64,000 nucleotides of DNA from an uncultured Bryobacterales bacterium (GCA_937959285.1 CALGAR010000090.1:1-64000), one strand, 5' to 3'; shown: positions 42,913-52,532, numbered from the stretch's first letter. Numbers and translations: made by a program. The notes: generated from the sequence alone by a model not told the origin.

Positions 42913-44106
42913 ATGGAATTCTACATCATCACCCTCGTGAAGGCCGCACTGATCGCCTTCGTGTTGCTTACTGCCGCGGCGTACCTGGTATGGTTGGAGC
43001 GAAAGGTTCTCGCACACATCCAGCTCCGCCTCGGTCCCTCGCGCGTGGGACCTCACGGACTGCTTCAGCCGCTGGCCGACGCGGTAAAGCTGCTTACCAA
43101 GGAAGACTTGATTCCGCGGGACGCGCACAAGCCCTTCTACCTCCTCGCCCCGCTCCTGGCCGTTTCCCTCTCCCTGATTTCCATCTCCGTCATCCCGTTC
43201 GGTCCTGAAGTTGAGATTTTCGGCTACCGCACGTACCTCCAGTTGACAGACTTGAGCATCGGCGTGCTCGTCGTCCTGGCTGTATCGTCCCTGAGCGTGT
43301 ACGGCGTCGCGCTTGCCGGATGGGCTTCAAACAGCAAATACTCGTTGCTCGGCGGACTTCGCAGCTCGGCGCAGATGGTGAGCTACGAGCTGCCTCTCGC
43401 CATCACGGTTGCAGCCCCGCTGTTGCTGGCCAACACCCTGAGCTTTCGCGAGCTCGTTGATTCCCAGGCCGGCTACTACTTCGGCATCATCCCCCGCTGG
43501 AACATTTTCCAGCTCCCGATGCCCCAGATCTTCGGCTTCATCATCTTTTTGATTGCAGCGTTCGCCGAGACCAACCGCGTCCCCTTCGACCTGCCGGAAG
43601 CCGAAAACGAACTGGTCGCAGGCTTCCACACGGAATACAGCAGTATGAAGTTCGCGGCGTTCTTCACAGCCGAATACATCAACATCATGACGATCTGCTG
43701 TGTGGCCACGCTGTTGTTCCTCGGCGGGTGGCAGCCGCTCTTCCCTGCGCAATATGGTTCAGACTTTGTCCCTGTCCTGGTGAACCTCGGCGCGGCCGCC
43801 GTTGCGCTGTACCACGGTTTGAATCCGGCGAGGCCCAAGGACCGGTTGACGTTGCCCGTCGTAGCCGCCGTCTTCGCGGGGATTGCTCTTCTGTTCCTGG
43901 TGCCTTTCCTGAAGCCGATTCTGGTTCCGCTGTTCTGGTTTGCTACCAAGACCGGCCTTCTGGTCTTTGTATTTATCTGGGTGCGAGGAACGCTGCCTCG
44001 ATTCCGCTACGACCAGCTCATGAAGTTCGCCTGGACGTTTCTCTTCCCGGTGGCGCTTCTCAACCTGCTGGCGACCAGCTTCCTTGTCGCAGTGACTAGC
44101 AAGTAA
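42913..44106 (+). CDS. nuoH: NADH-quinone oxidoreductase subunit H
   Basis: A 397-residue membrane subunit linking the quinone cavity to the proton channels. About eight or nine helices. Markers: WLERKVLAHIQLRLGPSRVG (29-48), PHGLLQPLADAVKLLTKED, and AFAETNRVPFDLPEAENELV in the acidic loop that faces the quinone tunnel. In many operons nuoI follows; here nuoJ follows after 2 bases. Confidence 0.97.
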   Translation: MEFYIITLVKAALIAFVLLTAAAYLVWLERKVLAHIQLRLGPSRVGPHGLLQPLADAVKLLTKEDLIPRDAHKPFYLLAPLLAVSLSLISISVIPFGPEVEIFGYRTYLQLTDLSIGVLVVLAVSSLSVYGVALAGWASNSKYSLLGGLRSSAQMVSYELPLAITVAAPLLLANTLSFRELVDSQAGYYFGIIPRWNIFQLPMPQIFGFIIFLIAAFAETNRVPFDLPEAENELVAGFHTEYSSMKFAAFFTAEYINIMTICCVATLLFLGGWQPLFPAQYGSDFVPVLVNLGAAAVALYHGLNPARPKDRLTLPVVAAVFAGIALLFLVPFLKPILVPLFWFATKTGLLVFVFIWVRGTLPRFRYDQLMKFAWTFLFPVALLNLLATSFLVAVTSK

Positions 44107-44108
44107 AA

Positions 44109-44606
44109 ATGGACGCGATACTCTTCCTCATCTTCGCAACCATCGCCGTCTTATGCGCGATCAACCTTGTTGTGCAGAAGCACCCGATTTCGAGCGCTCT
44201 GTCTCTGATCGGCGTCATGGCGTCGCTCGCCGTGCTGTATCTGCTCCTTGGCGGCGAGTTTCTGGCGGCGGTGCAACTTATCGTCTACGCCGGCGCAATC
44301 ATGGTGCTTTTTGTGTTCGTCATCATGTTGTTGAACGCCGGCGCGGAACGGCGGTCGAATCGATCCCTGATGGCCACGCTGTTCGGAGTCCCGCTGCTGG
44401 CCGCTTTTCTGGCGCTGGTCGCCTACGTCATCCAGCGCGGCCTGCCGCCGACGGAAGGCGTCTACTTTGGCGGATTTACTCAGGGGACCCCGCGCGCGAT
44501 CGGCCGCGTGCTGTTTACCCAGTACCTCCTGCCCTTTGAGGTGACGTCGGTCCTTATCCTCATCGCCATCATCGGCGCGGTTGTGCTGGCCCGGAAGGAG
44601 ATCTGA
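44109..44606 (+). CDS. nuoJ: NADH-quinone oxidoreductase subunit J
   Basis: A 165-residue membrane subunit with five helices. VQKHPISSALSLIGVMASL and EFLAAVQLIVYAGAIMVLFV are the conserved helices, including the pi-bulge helix region that moves during turnover. Located between nuoH and nuoK. Confidence 0.95.
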   Translation: MDAILFLIFATIAVLCAINLVVQKHPISSALSLIGVMASLAVLYLLLGGEFLAAVQLIVYAGAIMVLFVFVIMLLNAGAERRSNRSLMATLFGVPLLAAFLALVAYVIQRGLPPTEGVYFGGFTQGTPRAIGRVLFTQYLLPFEVTSVLILIAIIGAVVLARKEI

Positions 44607-44611
44607 CAACG

Positions 44612-44929
44612 ATGCAGAGCATGACGAGTGTTCCGCTGTCGTGGTACCTGATCCTGAGCGCGATTCTGTTCGCCCTCGGCGTCGCCGGATTTGTCATCCG
44701 GCGTAACCTGATTACCGTGTTCATGTCGATCGAACTGATGCTGAACGCGGTGAACCTGTCGTTTATCACGTTTTCGTATCAGTTGAAGCAGGTGGACGGG
44801 CACATCTTTTCCTTCTTCGTGATGGTCGTGGCCGCCGCGGAAGCCGCGGTCGGCCTGGCGATTATCCTGGCGATATTCAGGAACCGTTCCTCGCTGCAGA
44901 TCGACGACATCAGCTCGATGAAGTATTAA
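44612..44929 (+). CDS. nuoK: NADH-quinone oxidoreductase subunit K
   Basis: A 105-residue three-helix subunit related to MnhC. It keeps the two membrane glutamates of the E-channel in MSIELMLNAVNLSF and VAAAEAAVGLAI. An internal ATG three codons in is a possible alternative start. Confidence 0.95.
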   Translation: MQSMTSVPLSWYLILSAILFALGVAGFVIRRNLITVFMSIELMLNAVNLSFITFSYQLKQVDGHIFSFFVMVVAAAEAAVGLAIILAIFRNRSSLQIDDISSMKY

Positions 44930-44933
44930 CCCG

Positions 44934-46784
44934 ATGCATCATCTCTGGCTCATTCCCACAATTCCTCTTGCCGGCTCCATGATCAATCTGCTGTTTGGCC
45001 GGCGCTTGCCGAAGATTGCCGTAAGCGGGGTGGCGATCGGCTCGGTGCTTCTTTCTTTTCTCTGGGTCCTCAACGTATTGAGCGGCCTTGGGGGCCTGGA
45101 AGAGGCACACATCGAGCGGTACTTCACCTGGATCCAGAGCGGCGACTTCAACGTCGGCTTTGACCTCATGGTTGACCGCCTTACGGCCGTGATGCTGCTT
45201 GTGGTGACCGGCATTGGCCTCCTGATCCACATCTACTCCTCGGGCTACATGGCGCATGAAGAAGGATTTTCCAGGTTCTTTGCCTACCTGAACCTGTTCA
45301 TGTTCTTCATGTTGATCCTGGTGCTGGCGGCGAACTACCTGGTTCTCTTCGTTGGCTGGGAGGGTGTCGGCCTTTGCAGTTACCTCCTCATCGGTTTCTA
45401 CTACCTGAAGAAAAGCGCTGGGGATGCCGGCAAGAAAGCGTTCATCGTCAACCGTGTTGGCGACTTTGGCTTCTCTCTGGCGATGTTCCTCATCGTCGTC
45501 ACGTTCGGGACGCTCGACTTCGCCCGCGTGTTTGCTCAGGCGAAAGACATGCCGGTCGAAGCCGGCGTTGGAACGCTTACCGTGATCTGCCTGCTGCTGC
45601 TGCTCGGCGCAACTGGTAAATCCGCCCAGGTGCCTCTTTACGTCTGGCTGCCGGATGCGATGGAAGGCCCCACTCCGGTCTCCGCCCTGATCCACGCAGC
45701 GACGATGGTCACCGCGGGCGTCTACATGGTGGCGCGCTCTTCCGTCCTTTACCTGAAGGCGCCGCTCGCGATGGATGCGGTAGCGATCATCGGGCTGGTT
45801 ACAGCCGTGCTCGCGGCCACGATCGGCCTTGCGCAGAACGATATCAAGAAAGTATTTGCCTATTCCACGGTTTCGCAGCTCGGGTACATGTTCCTGGCGC
45901 TGGGCGTTGGCGCCTTCTCTGCCGGAATTTTCCACGTAGTCACGCACGCCTTCTTCAAGGCGCTCCTCTTCCTTGGCGCTGGCAGCGTCATTCACGCGCT
46001 GGAAGGCGAACAAGACATGCGGCTTATGGGCGGGCTCAGGTCGAAGATTCCGGTCACGTTCGCGACGATCTTCTGCGCGGCGGTCGCGATCGCTGGCGTA
46101 CCGCCCTTCTCGGGCTTCCATAGCAAGGACGAAATCCTGCTGGCGGCGCACCATCACGCGCCCTGGATGTACTGGGTTGGCGTTGTCACCGCGGGCATGA
46201 CCGCCTTCTACGTCTTCCGCGCAATCTTCATGACGTTCTTTGGCTCCTATCGGGGCCATCATCACCCGCACGAATCGCCTTGGGTGATGCTTGGACCGCT
46301 GTGCATTCTCGCGCTGCTTTCGCTCGGCGGCGGCTACATCCACATTCCGCACTTTCTTGAACCGCTGTTCCCGCTCGCCGAGAGCGCGCATGAGTCAACC
46401 TTGGTCTACATTTCTGTAGCGGCCGGCCTTGCGGGCATCGGACTGGCGTGGCTGATGTACGTCGCCCAGCCCGGGCTACCCGATGCGATTTCCAGATCTT
46501 TCCGCGGTCTGTACACGCTGGTCTACAACAAATACTTTGTCGACGAAATCTACGATGCGGTGATCGTTCACCCGCTTCGGGACGGATCCCGGTCGGTGCT
46601 GTGGAAGGGCATCGACGAGGGCGTGATTGACAACGTAGTCAACGGAGTCGGACGCAGCGCCCGCAACGTTGGCAGTGTGCTGCGCGTGATGCAGTCCGGT
46701 TATATCCGAAGCTACGCCACCTGGGTGGTCCTGGGGTCGGTGATTGTCGTGGCCGCCATCAGTTTTCTGGGAGGTAGCCGCTAG
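44934..46784 (+). CDS. nuoL: NADH-quinone oxidoreductase subunit L
   Basis: A 616-residue antiporter-like proton pump subunit. Core helices include LVLFVGWEGVGLCSYLLIGF (with the key glutamate), the lysine-bearing LLLGATGKSAQVPLYVWLPD, and VSALIHAATMVTAGVYMVAR with the conserved histidine. A C-terminal segment forms the long lateral helix and final anchor helix. Length is typical. Confidence 0.97.
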   Translation: MHHLWLIPTIPLAGSMINLLFGRRLPKIAVSGVAIGSVLLSFLWVLNVLSGLGGLEEAHIERYFTWIQSGDFNVGFDLMVDRLTAVMLLVVTGIGLLIHIYSSGYMAHEEGFSRFFAYLNLFMFFMLILVLAANYLVLFVGWEGVGLCSYLLIGFYYLKKSAGDAGKKAFIVNRVGDFGFSLAMFLIVVTFGTLDFARVFAQAKDMPVEAGVGTLTVICLLLLLGATGKSAQVPLYVWLPDAMEGPTPVSALIHAATMVTAGVYMVARSSVLYLKAPLAMDAVAIIGLVTAVLAATIGLAQNDIKKVFAYSTVSQLGYMFLALGVGAFSAGIFHVVTHAFFKALLFLGAGSVIHALEGEQDMRLMGGLRSKIPVTFATIFCAAVAIAGVPPFSGFHSKDEILLAAHHHAPWMYWVGVVTAGMTAFYVFRAIFMTFFGSYRGHHHPHESPWVMLGPLCILALLSLGGGYIHIPHFLEPLFPLAESAHESTLVYISVAAGLAGIGLAWLMYVAQPGLPDAISRSFRGLYTLVYNKYFVDEIYDAVIVHPLRDGSRSVLWKGIDEGVIDNVVNGVGRSARNVGSVLRVMQSGYIRSYATWVVLGSVIVVAAISFLGGSR

Positions 46785-48326
46785 ATGCTACTGAACATGA
46801 TCTTGTTTCTGCCGCTGGCGGGGTTCCTCCTGCTGCTCTTCTTTCCGAGGGAGCAGCGCGGAGCGATCAAGACAACCGCTCTGCTTGTCTCGCTGCTGGT
46901 TTTTGTCGCTTCTCTTGGTTTGATACCGGAAGTCCGGAATGCGCCGACGGCTATGTCCTACGAGACGAACGTCTCGTGGATTGACTACCCGCCGATTCGC
47001 TACCACGTCGGCATCGACGGCCTGAGCCTGTGGCTGGTGATTCTGTCAACGCTGCTCACGCCGATTACGGTGCTCGTTTCCTGGAACTATATCCAGAAGC
47101 GGGTCAAGGAATTCTTCGCGTTCCTGCTACTGCTCGAGTTCGGAATGATTGGCGTGTTCCTGGCGATGGACCTCTTCCTGTTCTACGTGTTCTTCGAGGT
47201 CACGCTGGTTCCGATGTACTTCCTGATCGGAATCTGGGGGCACGACAAGCGCATCTACGCGGCGGTCAAATTCTTCCTGTACACTCTGGCCGGTTCCGTT
47301 CTGATGCTTGCCGCGATCATCTACCTGTACAATCGCGGCGGCACGTTCGACTACCCGATTCTGCTGGAAATGCTTCGGAACGGCCGGCTGGCGTTGAGTT
47401 CGACGGAGCAGTTCTGGCTCTTCATGGCGTTTTTCTTCGCCTTTGCCGTGAAGGTGCCGCTGTTCCCGCTGCATACGTGGCTGCCGGACGCGCACGGTGA
47501 GGCGCCGACGGCCGGATCGATTATCCTGGCATCGGTTCTGCTGAAGATGGGAACCTACGGCTTGGTTCGTTTCTGTTTGCCGATGTTCCCGGGCGCCGCG
47601 CGCGACAATGCTCCCTGGATCGTTGCGCTGGCGATCACTGGCATCATCTACGGCGCGCTGGTCGCGATGATTCAGCCGAATATGAAGCGGCTGGTCGCGT
47701 ACTCTTCGGTAAGCCACCTCGGTTTTGTCGTACTCGGAATTTTCTCTTTCAACCAGCTCGCGCTTGATGGCGCGGTCTACCAGATGCTGAATCACGGCGT
47801 CTCCACCGGCGCGCTCTTCATGCTCGTCGGTTACCTCTATGAGCGCCGGCACTCGCTGGAGATTGCGGACTACGGCGGGGTGGCAACCCCGGCTCCGTTC
47901 CTGTCGGCGATGTTCATGATCACAATGCTGGCGAGCGTCGGACTCCCAACCTTGAACAACTTCGTCGGCGAATTTCTGGTGCTCCAGGGCGCTGCCCAAG
48001 TCAACTTCACCTGGGCGGTATTCGCCGCGGTAGGTGTGATTCTTTCAGCAGTCTACATGTTGTGGATGTACCAGCGGACGTTCTTCGGCGAGGTCTCGGA
48101 GGAGCTCCGAAGCCATATGCACGATCTCTCGCCCCGAGAATGGGCGACGATCATTCCGCTGGTCGTGCTGATGATCTGGATGGGCACGGGCACGCAGACC
48201 TTCCTCCCGGTCATCAGCGCGTCAAACGAGCGCACGCTGGAGCAAACGAAAACGAATGTGGAGTTTCAGGTGAACGCGAGCCCCAGTCTCTCTTCTCAGG
48301 TAAAGGAGCTTCTGAATGTCCGCTAG
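46785..48326 (+). CDS. nuoM: NADH-quinone oxidoreductase subunit M
   Basis: A 513-residue antiporter-like subunit. It has FFEVTLVPMYFLIGIWG with the pump glutamate, FAVKVPLFPLHTWLPDAHGE with the lysine, and VAYSSVSHLGFVVLGIFSFN. It starts at the base after the nuoL stop. Its 3' end overlaps nuoN by 11 bases. Confidence 0.97.
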   Translation: MLLNMILFLPLAGFLLLLFFPREQRGAIKTTALLVSLLVFVASLGLIPEVRNAPTAMSYETNVSWIDYPPIRYHVGIDGLSLWLVILSTLLTPITVLVSWNYIQKRVKEFFAFLLLLEFGMIGVFLAMDLFLFYVFFEVTLVPMYFLIGIWGHDKRIYAAVKFFLYTLAGSVLMLAAIIYLYNRGGTFDYPILLEMLRNGRLALSSTEQFWLFMAFFFAFAVKVPLFPLHTWLPDAHGEAPTAGSIILASVLLKMGTYGLVRFCLPMFPGAARDNAPWIVALAITGIIYGALVAMIQPNMKRLVAYSSVSHLGFVVLGIFSFNQLALDGAVYQMLNHGVSTGALFMLVGYLYERRHSLEIADYGGVATPAPFLSAMFMITMLASVGLPTLNNFVGEFLVLQGAAQVNFTWAVFAAVGVILSAVYMLWMYQRTFFGEVSEELRSHMHDLSPREWATIIPLVVLMIWMGTGTQTFLPVISASNERTLEQTKTNVEFQVNASPSLSSQVKELLNVR

Positions 48327-49782
48327 CTTCTTGCCAACGGGAGTAGAGTATATACGCCTCCTCCCCGAGATCATCCTCGCCATCTTCGGGACCGTCGTGA
48401 TGATGGCGAGCCCGCTCCGTCCCAAGGAAAGCCGGAATTTTCTTTATACCCTTACACTCATCGGCCTGGTCGCGGCGCTATGGGCCTCCATTGCCGCCTA
48501 CGCCAGCCCGGGAACGGCGTTTCAGGGCATGGTGATTATCGACGGGTTCGGGACGTTTTTCCGTGTCCTGGTGATCGGCGTCGGCATCCTGACGATCCTC
48601 ATCTCTCACCAGTACCTAACGCGGGAGCGAGCCGAGCCCGGCGAGTACTATTCCCTACTTCTGCTGTCTGTTCTTGGCCAGTGTGTCATGGTGACGGCCA
48701 ATGAGCTGATCATGCTCTTCATCGGCCTTGAAGTTTCGTCCATCGCCAGCTACGTCATGGCCGGATATTTGCGGCATGACCGGCGCAACAACGAATCCGC
48801 ACTGAAGTATTTTCTGCTGGGGTCGTTCGCGACGGCGTTCCTGCTGTATGGCGTGGCATGGATCTACGGAATCACCGGAACCACGAATCTCGCGGAAGTC
48901 CGCGCGGCGCTCCTGACGCCCGGCCTCGCTCCGACTGGCATGCTGGCCAGTGCCGCTGCCGCTTTGATGTTTATCGGCTTCGCGTTCAAGGTTTCAGCGG
49001 CGCCTTTTCATGTGTGGGCCCCTGACGTCTACCAGGGCGCTCCGGCCCCGGTAGCCGCTTTCCTCTCGGCAGGCCCCAAAGCCGCAGCGTTCGCGATCCT
49101 CCTGCGTGTCTACATGACAGCTTTCGAGCCGCTCGCGGATCGCTGGGAACCCATTCTGTGGCTGTCCGCGCTGCTCACCATGGTGATCGGAAACTTCGCC
49201 GCCCTTACGCAAACGAACATCAAGCGCCTGCTCGCGTACAGCTCGGTGGCGCACGCCGGTTACGTTATGGTCGCGGTCACGACGAACACGGAGATGGGAA
49301 CGGCAGCCGCCATGTTCTACTTGGCCTCCTACGCCTTCATGAACATCGGTGCGTTTGCGGTGGTTGCCCACATTTCCCGGCAGGGTGAGAAGTACGTGCA
49401 GATTCAGGATCTGGCGGGTCTCGGAGTGCGGCAACCGCTGACGGCGGCCCTGCTGTCTGTGTTCATGCTGTCGCTGATCGGCGTTCCGCTGACGGCCGGG
49501 TTCTTTGGGAAGTTCTACATCTTCAAAGCTGCGCTGGATGCGAATCTGGTGTGGCTCACCGTGCTGGGACTTCTGAACAGTGCGGTTGCAGCCTACTACT
49601 ACCTGCGGGTCATCGTCGTGATGTACATGCAGGAACCGGTGGAAAGCACCAACTCGCTGCCGCCGCTTCCGACCGGGCTTAAGGCGACCCTGTGGGGCGC
49701 CGCAGCCGGAACATTCCTCCTTGGAATCTTCCCTTCCCTCGTGCTCGATTTCGCCGGGCGGTCAGCTGCGCTGGTGAAATAG
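48316..49782 (+). CDS. nuoN: NADH-quinone oxidoreductase subunit N
   Basis: A 488-residue antiporter-like subunit, last gene of the operon. It has FIGLEVSSIASYVMAGYLRH with the glutamate, FKVSAAPFHVWAPDVYQGAP with the lysine, and LLAYSSVAHAGYVMVAV. A hairpin terminator lies 12 bases after its stop. Confidence 0.97.
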   Translation: MSASFLPTGVEYIRLLPEIILAIFGTVVMMASPLRPKESRNFLYTLTLIGLVAALWASIAAYASPGTAFQGMVIIDGFGTFFRVLVIGVGILTILISHQYLTRERAEPGEYYSLLLLSVLGQCVMVTANELIMLFIGLEVSSIASYVMAGYLRHDRRNNESALKYFLLGSFATAFLLYGVAWIYGITGTTNLAEVRAALLTPGLAPTGMLASAAAALMFIGFAFKVSAAPFHVWAPDVYQGAPAPVAAFLSAGPKAAAFAILLRVYMTAFEPLADRWEPILWLSALLTMVIGNFAALTQTNIKRLLAYSSVAHAGYVMVAVTTNTEMGTAAAMFYLASYAFMNIGAFAVVAHISRQGEKYVQIQDLAGLGVRQPLTAALLSVFMLSLIGVPLTAGFFGKFYIFKAALDANLVWLTVLGLLNSAVAAYYYLRVIVVMYMQEPVESTNSLPPLPTGLKATLWGAAAGTFLLGIFPSLVLDFAGRSAALVK

Positions 49783-49793
49783 CCAGGTTTCGC

Positions 49794-49827
49794 AAGGCCG
49801 CGAAGTTTCAACGGATTTCGCGGCCTT
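49794..49827. terminator. Terminator of the nuo operon, shared with the HAD gene
   Basis: A perfect 11-base-pair stem, AAGGCCGCGAA (49794-49804) with TTCGCGGCCTT (49817-49827), and a 12-base loop between the convergent ends of nuoN and the HAD phosphatase gene. No long T-tract. Confidence 0.7.
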
Positions 49828-49835
49828 CACTCTCC

Positions 49836-50522
49836 TCAGAAGTGCTTCTGGAGCTCCACGAAGCGTTCCACTCTCACGAATCGCCCTCGACCGTTGATCC
49901 GGAGTTCCTGCTGCTCCAGCCCCCATGTGTGAGGGTGAGGCACTAGAACCGCATTCAGCCCCGCTTCAAGCGCCGGATTGATGTCGGACTTCGGCGAGTT
50001 GCCGATCATCCAGCTCCTCTCCGGGTCAAGACCCCGATCCTCGATCAGCTCCAGATACGACTGCGTATCCTTCTCTTTCACGATGATTGTATGGCTGAAA
50101 TAGCTGCCAAGGCCGGAGCGATCGATCTTCAGCTTCTGCTCCTCCGGATGGCCCTTGGTGAAAAGCGTCAGCTCATGACGGTTGGCGAGATACTCGAGCG
50201 TTTCCGCGACACCGTCGATCAACTCGATGGGCTGCTCCAGGATACGCTCGGCGAGAGACATCACTTTGTCGAGGTCGTCTTCCCGGATCTCCCGTTCCGC
50301 CAGCCGCTCGTAGCAAAGCCTCAGGTTGCGGCCAAAATTCAGAGAGCCGTAGCCGTGAATCTTGATGTTCGCCAGCTCGATCTCATCGAGGACGGCGCGT
50401 ATTTCGGCCGGCGTCAGGGTCGAGTGCGACAGGAAGTCGCAGAACTCGGAAAAGGCCCGCTCGAAGTAAATATTGTTCTCCCAGAGTGTGTCGTCCGCAT
50501 CGACGATCAGGTGCTGCTGCAT
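49836..50522 (-). CDS. HAD-superfamily hydrolase
   Basis: A 228-residue phosphatase-like protein. Motif I is VDADDTLWENN with the nucleophile D8 and acid D10; motif II is LFTKGHPEEQ; motif III uses the lysine in VKEKDT; motif IV is MIGNSPKSDINPAL. It has a helical cap between motifs I and II. The substrate is unknown; phosphoglycolate- or haloacid-type relatives are broad. Just downstream of the LON-domain gene on the same strand (12-base gap). Confidence 0.88.
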   Translation of the reverse strand: MQQHLIVDADDTLWENNIYFERAFSEFCDFLSHSTLTPAEIRAVLDEIELANIKIHGYGSLNFGRNLRLCYERLAEREIREDDLDKVMSLAERILEQPIELIDGVAETLEYLANRHELTLFTKGHPEEQKLKIDRSGLGSYFSHTIIVKEKDTQSYLELIEDRGLDPERSWMIGNSPKSDINPALEAGLNAVLVPHPHTWGLEQQELRINGRGRFVRVERFVELQKHF

Positions 50523-50534
50523 TGTCTCTTCAGT

Positions 50535-51161
50535 TTAGTTTTGGTTGCGTCCGCGGCCGTGCCCGTTGAACGGCGCCGTCCGGCGCACCTGTGCCACGTA
50601 GCGCGCTCTGGCGACGTAGGCGGGCACCCGCTCCGCAAGCATTTTCAGGCGCTCAGCCTCGGATCTGGACCGCAGGAGAACCTGCAGAAAGTCGAGGTCA
50701 GGCAGGACTTGAGCAAGTTGAAAGCTGAGTTGGGGATCGTCGAGCTCGGGTTCGGGCCCCTGCTCGCTTACGGCATCTCGAAGCGCAAGACATGCGGAGA
50801 GAGCATGATCCTTCAGTTGAGGCGGAGGATCCGTAAAATCGTCGTCATCGAAGATTTCAACGCTGGCTCGTATGTAAGGCTTCTCATCGTCCAGCGTCCG
50901 GATTTCGAAGCGCCGCCGGCCGCGGGTCAGGATATCCAGCCGCCCGTCTTCATACCGCCTCGTAATCATCTCCACCGTTGCCGTGCAGCCTACGTTGACA
51001 ATGCCTTGCTCACGGGCGAGCACGATTCCGAACTCACTCTGCGCCGCCATGACATCAGCCACGAGCTGCTTGTACCGCTCTTCAAAGATGTGAAGCGCCA
51101 GGGAAGCGCGCGGGAATAGCACAACTTCCAGCGGAAACAGCGGTAGCAGCTCCCCCTGCAT
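50535..51161 (-). CDS. LON substrate-binding-domain protein
   Basis: A 208-residue protein made of the N-terminal (LAN) domain of Lon without ATPase or protease parts. LLPLFPLEVVLFPRASLALHIFEERYK (about 5-31) is the family signature. Function of such stand-alone proteins is not settled. The ATG at 51161 gives the usual N-terminus; a CATAAT hexamer ends 6 bases before it, so the message may be leaderless. An ATG seven codons upstream (51182) is possible. It probably forms a unit with the HAD gene. Confidence 0.85.
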   Translation of the reverse strand: MQGELLPLFPLEVVLFPRASLALHIFEERYKQLVADVMAAQSEFGIVLAREQGIVNVGCTATVEMITRRYEDGRLDILTRGRRRFEIRTLDDEKPYIRASVEIFDDDDFTDPPPQLKDHALSACLALRDAVSEQGPEPELDDPQLSFQLAQVLPDLDFLQVLLRSRSEAERLKMLAERVPAYVARARYVAQVRRTAPFNGHGRGRNQN

Positions 51162-51167
51162 GCTACC

Positions 51168-51173
51168 ATTATG
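51168..51173 (-). promoter_or_regulatory. Candidate -10 element of the LON-domain gene
   Basis: CATAAT on the minus strand (51173-51168) ends 6 bases before the ATG at 51161, so transcription would begin at the start codon. No clear -35 box. Confidence 0.35.
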
Positions 51174-51210
51174 GCTTCTCATACCCTGCCGGGCAATTTA
51201 CAGCAAAGGC

Positions 51211-52008
51211 ATGCAAATCGCTGACAAAGTCGTTCTTATTACAGGAGCGTCCGAGGGTATTGGAGCAGCCTGTGCGGCGTCCTTTGGCCGTCGAGGGGCC
51301 CGGCTGTCTCTGGTTGCACGATCCGAAGCAAAACTGAAGCAGGCTGCCGACGAAGCCGGAACCAAAGACGCACTGATCGTTGCGGGCGACGTGACCTCCG
51401 ACGAGGACCGAAAGCGCATCGTCGATCGAACGCTCGAGCGCTTCGGCCGGATTGACATCCTCATCAACAACGCGGGCGTCGGGCTTTACGCCCCCTCCTG
51501 GGAGGCTCCGTTCGACCAGCTCCGCAGCATGATGGAGGTGAATTTCTTCGCCACTGTCGCGATGACGCAGCTTGTGGTTCCGCAGATGAAACGGCAGGGC
51601 GGCGGCTGCATCGTCAACGTGTCTTCCATCGCGGGACAGATCGCTCTCCCATGGTTCACGCTCTATTCGGCATCGAAATACGCGCTGGGCGCGTTCACCC
51701 GCGGCCTCCGAATGGAGCTGAAACACGACAACATTCATGCGATCGAGGTATGCCCGGGTTACGTGAAGACTCGCTTTCAGGAGCACGTTCTCGCCGGCAG
51801 CCCGCCGGAGGGTGTGCGTAACGCCAGGCGCTTTGCGATTACCGCAGAAACCTGTGCCGAGGCGATCGCGCGCGGCGTGGAACGGAATCGGCGTGTGGTC
51901 GTCACACCCAGAAGCGGCATTCTTCTGATCGCCCTATCAAAAGCATTCCCCGCCCTCATGGATTGGCAGCTGGCGCGAATGTACCATAAATTGAAAAGTA
52001 ACGGATGA
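51211..52008 (+). CDS. Short-chain dehydrogenase/reductase
   Basis: A 265-residue classical SDR. Cofactor loop LITGASEGIG (9-18), NNAG (86-89), and the catalytic tetrad N111, S139, Y152 and K156 (YSASK). The substrate cannot be predicted. The ATG at 51211 has AAAGG close by; a frame extending upstream to 51160 would overlap the LON-domain gene. It overlaps aroK by ATGA and heads a four-gene unit. Confidence 0.9.
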   Translation: MQIADKVVLITGASEGIGAACAASFGRRGARLSLVARSEAKLKQAADEAGTKDALIVAGDVTSDEDRKRIVDRTLERFGRIDILINNAGVGLYAPSWEAPFDQLRSMMEVNFFATVAMTQLVVPQMKRQGGGCIVNVSSIAGQIALPWFTLYSASKYALGAFTRGLRMELKHDNIHAIEVCPGYVKTRFQEHVLAGSPPEGVRNARRFAITAETCAEAIARGVERNRRVVVTPRSGILLIALSKAFPALMDWQLARMYHKLKSNG

Positions 52009-52532
52009 TTTTGAAGTTGAAGCGGACGCCGGGCATCTACCTGGTCGGATTCATGGGATCGGGCAAAAGCACCGTCGGCCGGGCTCTGGCACGGGAGCTG
52101 GGATGGGGTTTCTGTGATCTCGATGAGGACATCGAGGCCCAGCACAAGTGCTCTATCAGCGAGATATTTGACCAGCATGGCGAAGCGGAGTTCCGCAGGA
52201 GGGAGCACGAAGCGCTGGCCCGGCGCGTGAACCAGATTCGAAAAGGGGATCCGCTGGTGATCGCACTCGGGGGAGGCGCTTTCGTTCAACAGAACAACTT
52301 CGAACTCATCGAGAGCGCCGGCGTCAGCATTTGGCTGGATCCGCCGTTCCCGATCATCCGGCGCCGCGTCGAAGGTTCTACCCATCGGCCGCTCGCCCGC
52401 GATCCGGTTGCTTTCGAAAAGCTCTATCACGAGCGCCGCAAGCACTACGCCAAGGCGGATTATCACATTCGCGACACAGAGTCAGCGGCTGCTGTCGTAT
52501 CCATTCTTCAGCTCCCGATTTTTCATGGCTAA
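52005..52532 (+). CDS. aroK: Shikimate kinase
   Basis: A 175-residue kinase that phosphorylates shikimate in aromatic amino acid synthesis. Walker A is GFMGSGKST (15-23). The shikimate-binding DLDEDIE, EAEFRRREHEAL and VIALGGGAF match the family, as does the lid arginine in RPLA. It sits between the SDR and glycerate kinase genes with overlaps on both sides (4 and 8 bases). Confidence 0.93.
   Translation: MILKLKRTPGIYLVGFMGSGKSTVGRALARELGWGFCDLDEDIEAQHKCSISEIFDQHGEAEFRRREHEALARRVNQIRKGDPLVIALGGGAFVQQNNFELIESAGVSIWLDPPFPIIRRRVEGSTHRPLARDPVAFEKLYHERRKHYAKADYHIRDTESAAAVVSILQLPIFHG

Noticed and set aside
44910..46391. A 493-codon open frame on the minus strand opposite nuoL.
   Set aside because: It is antisense to a fully conserved nuoL, has a low-complexity composition rich in R, E, H and D, and no ribosome-binding site; it is a codon-bias shadow.
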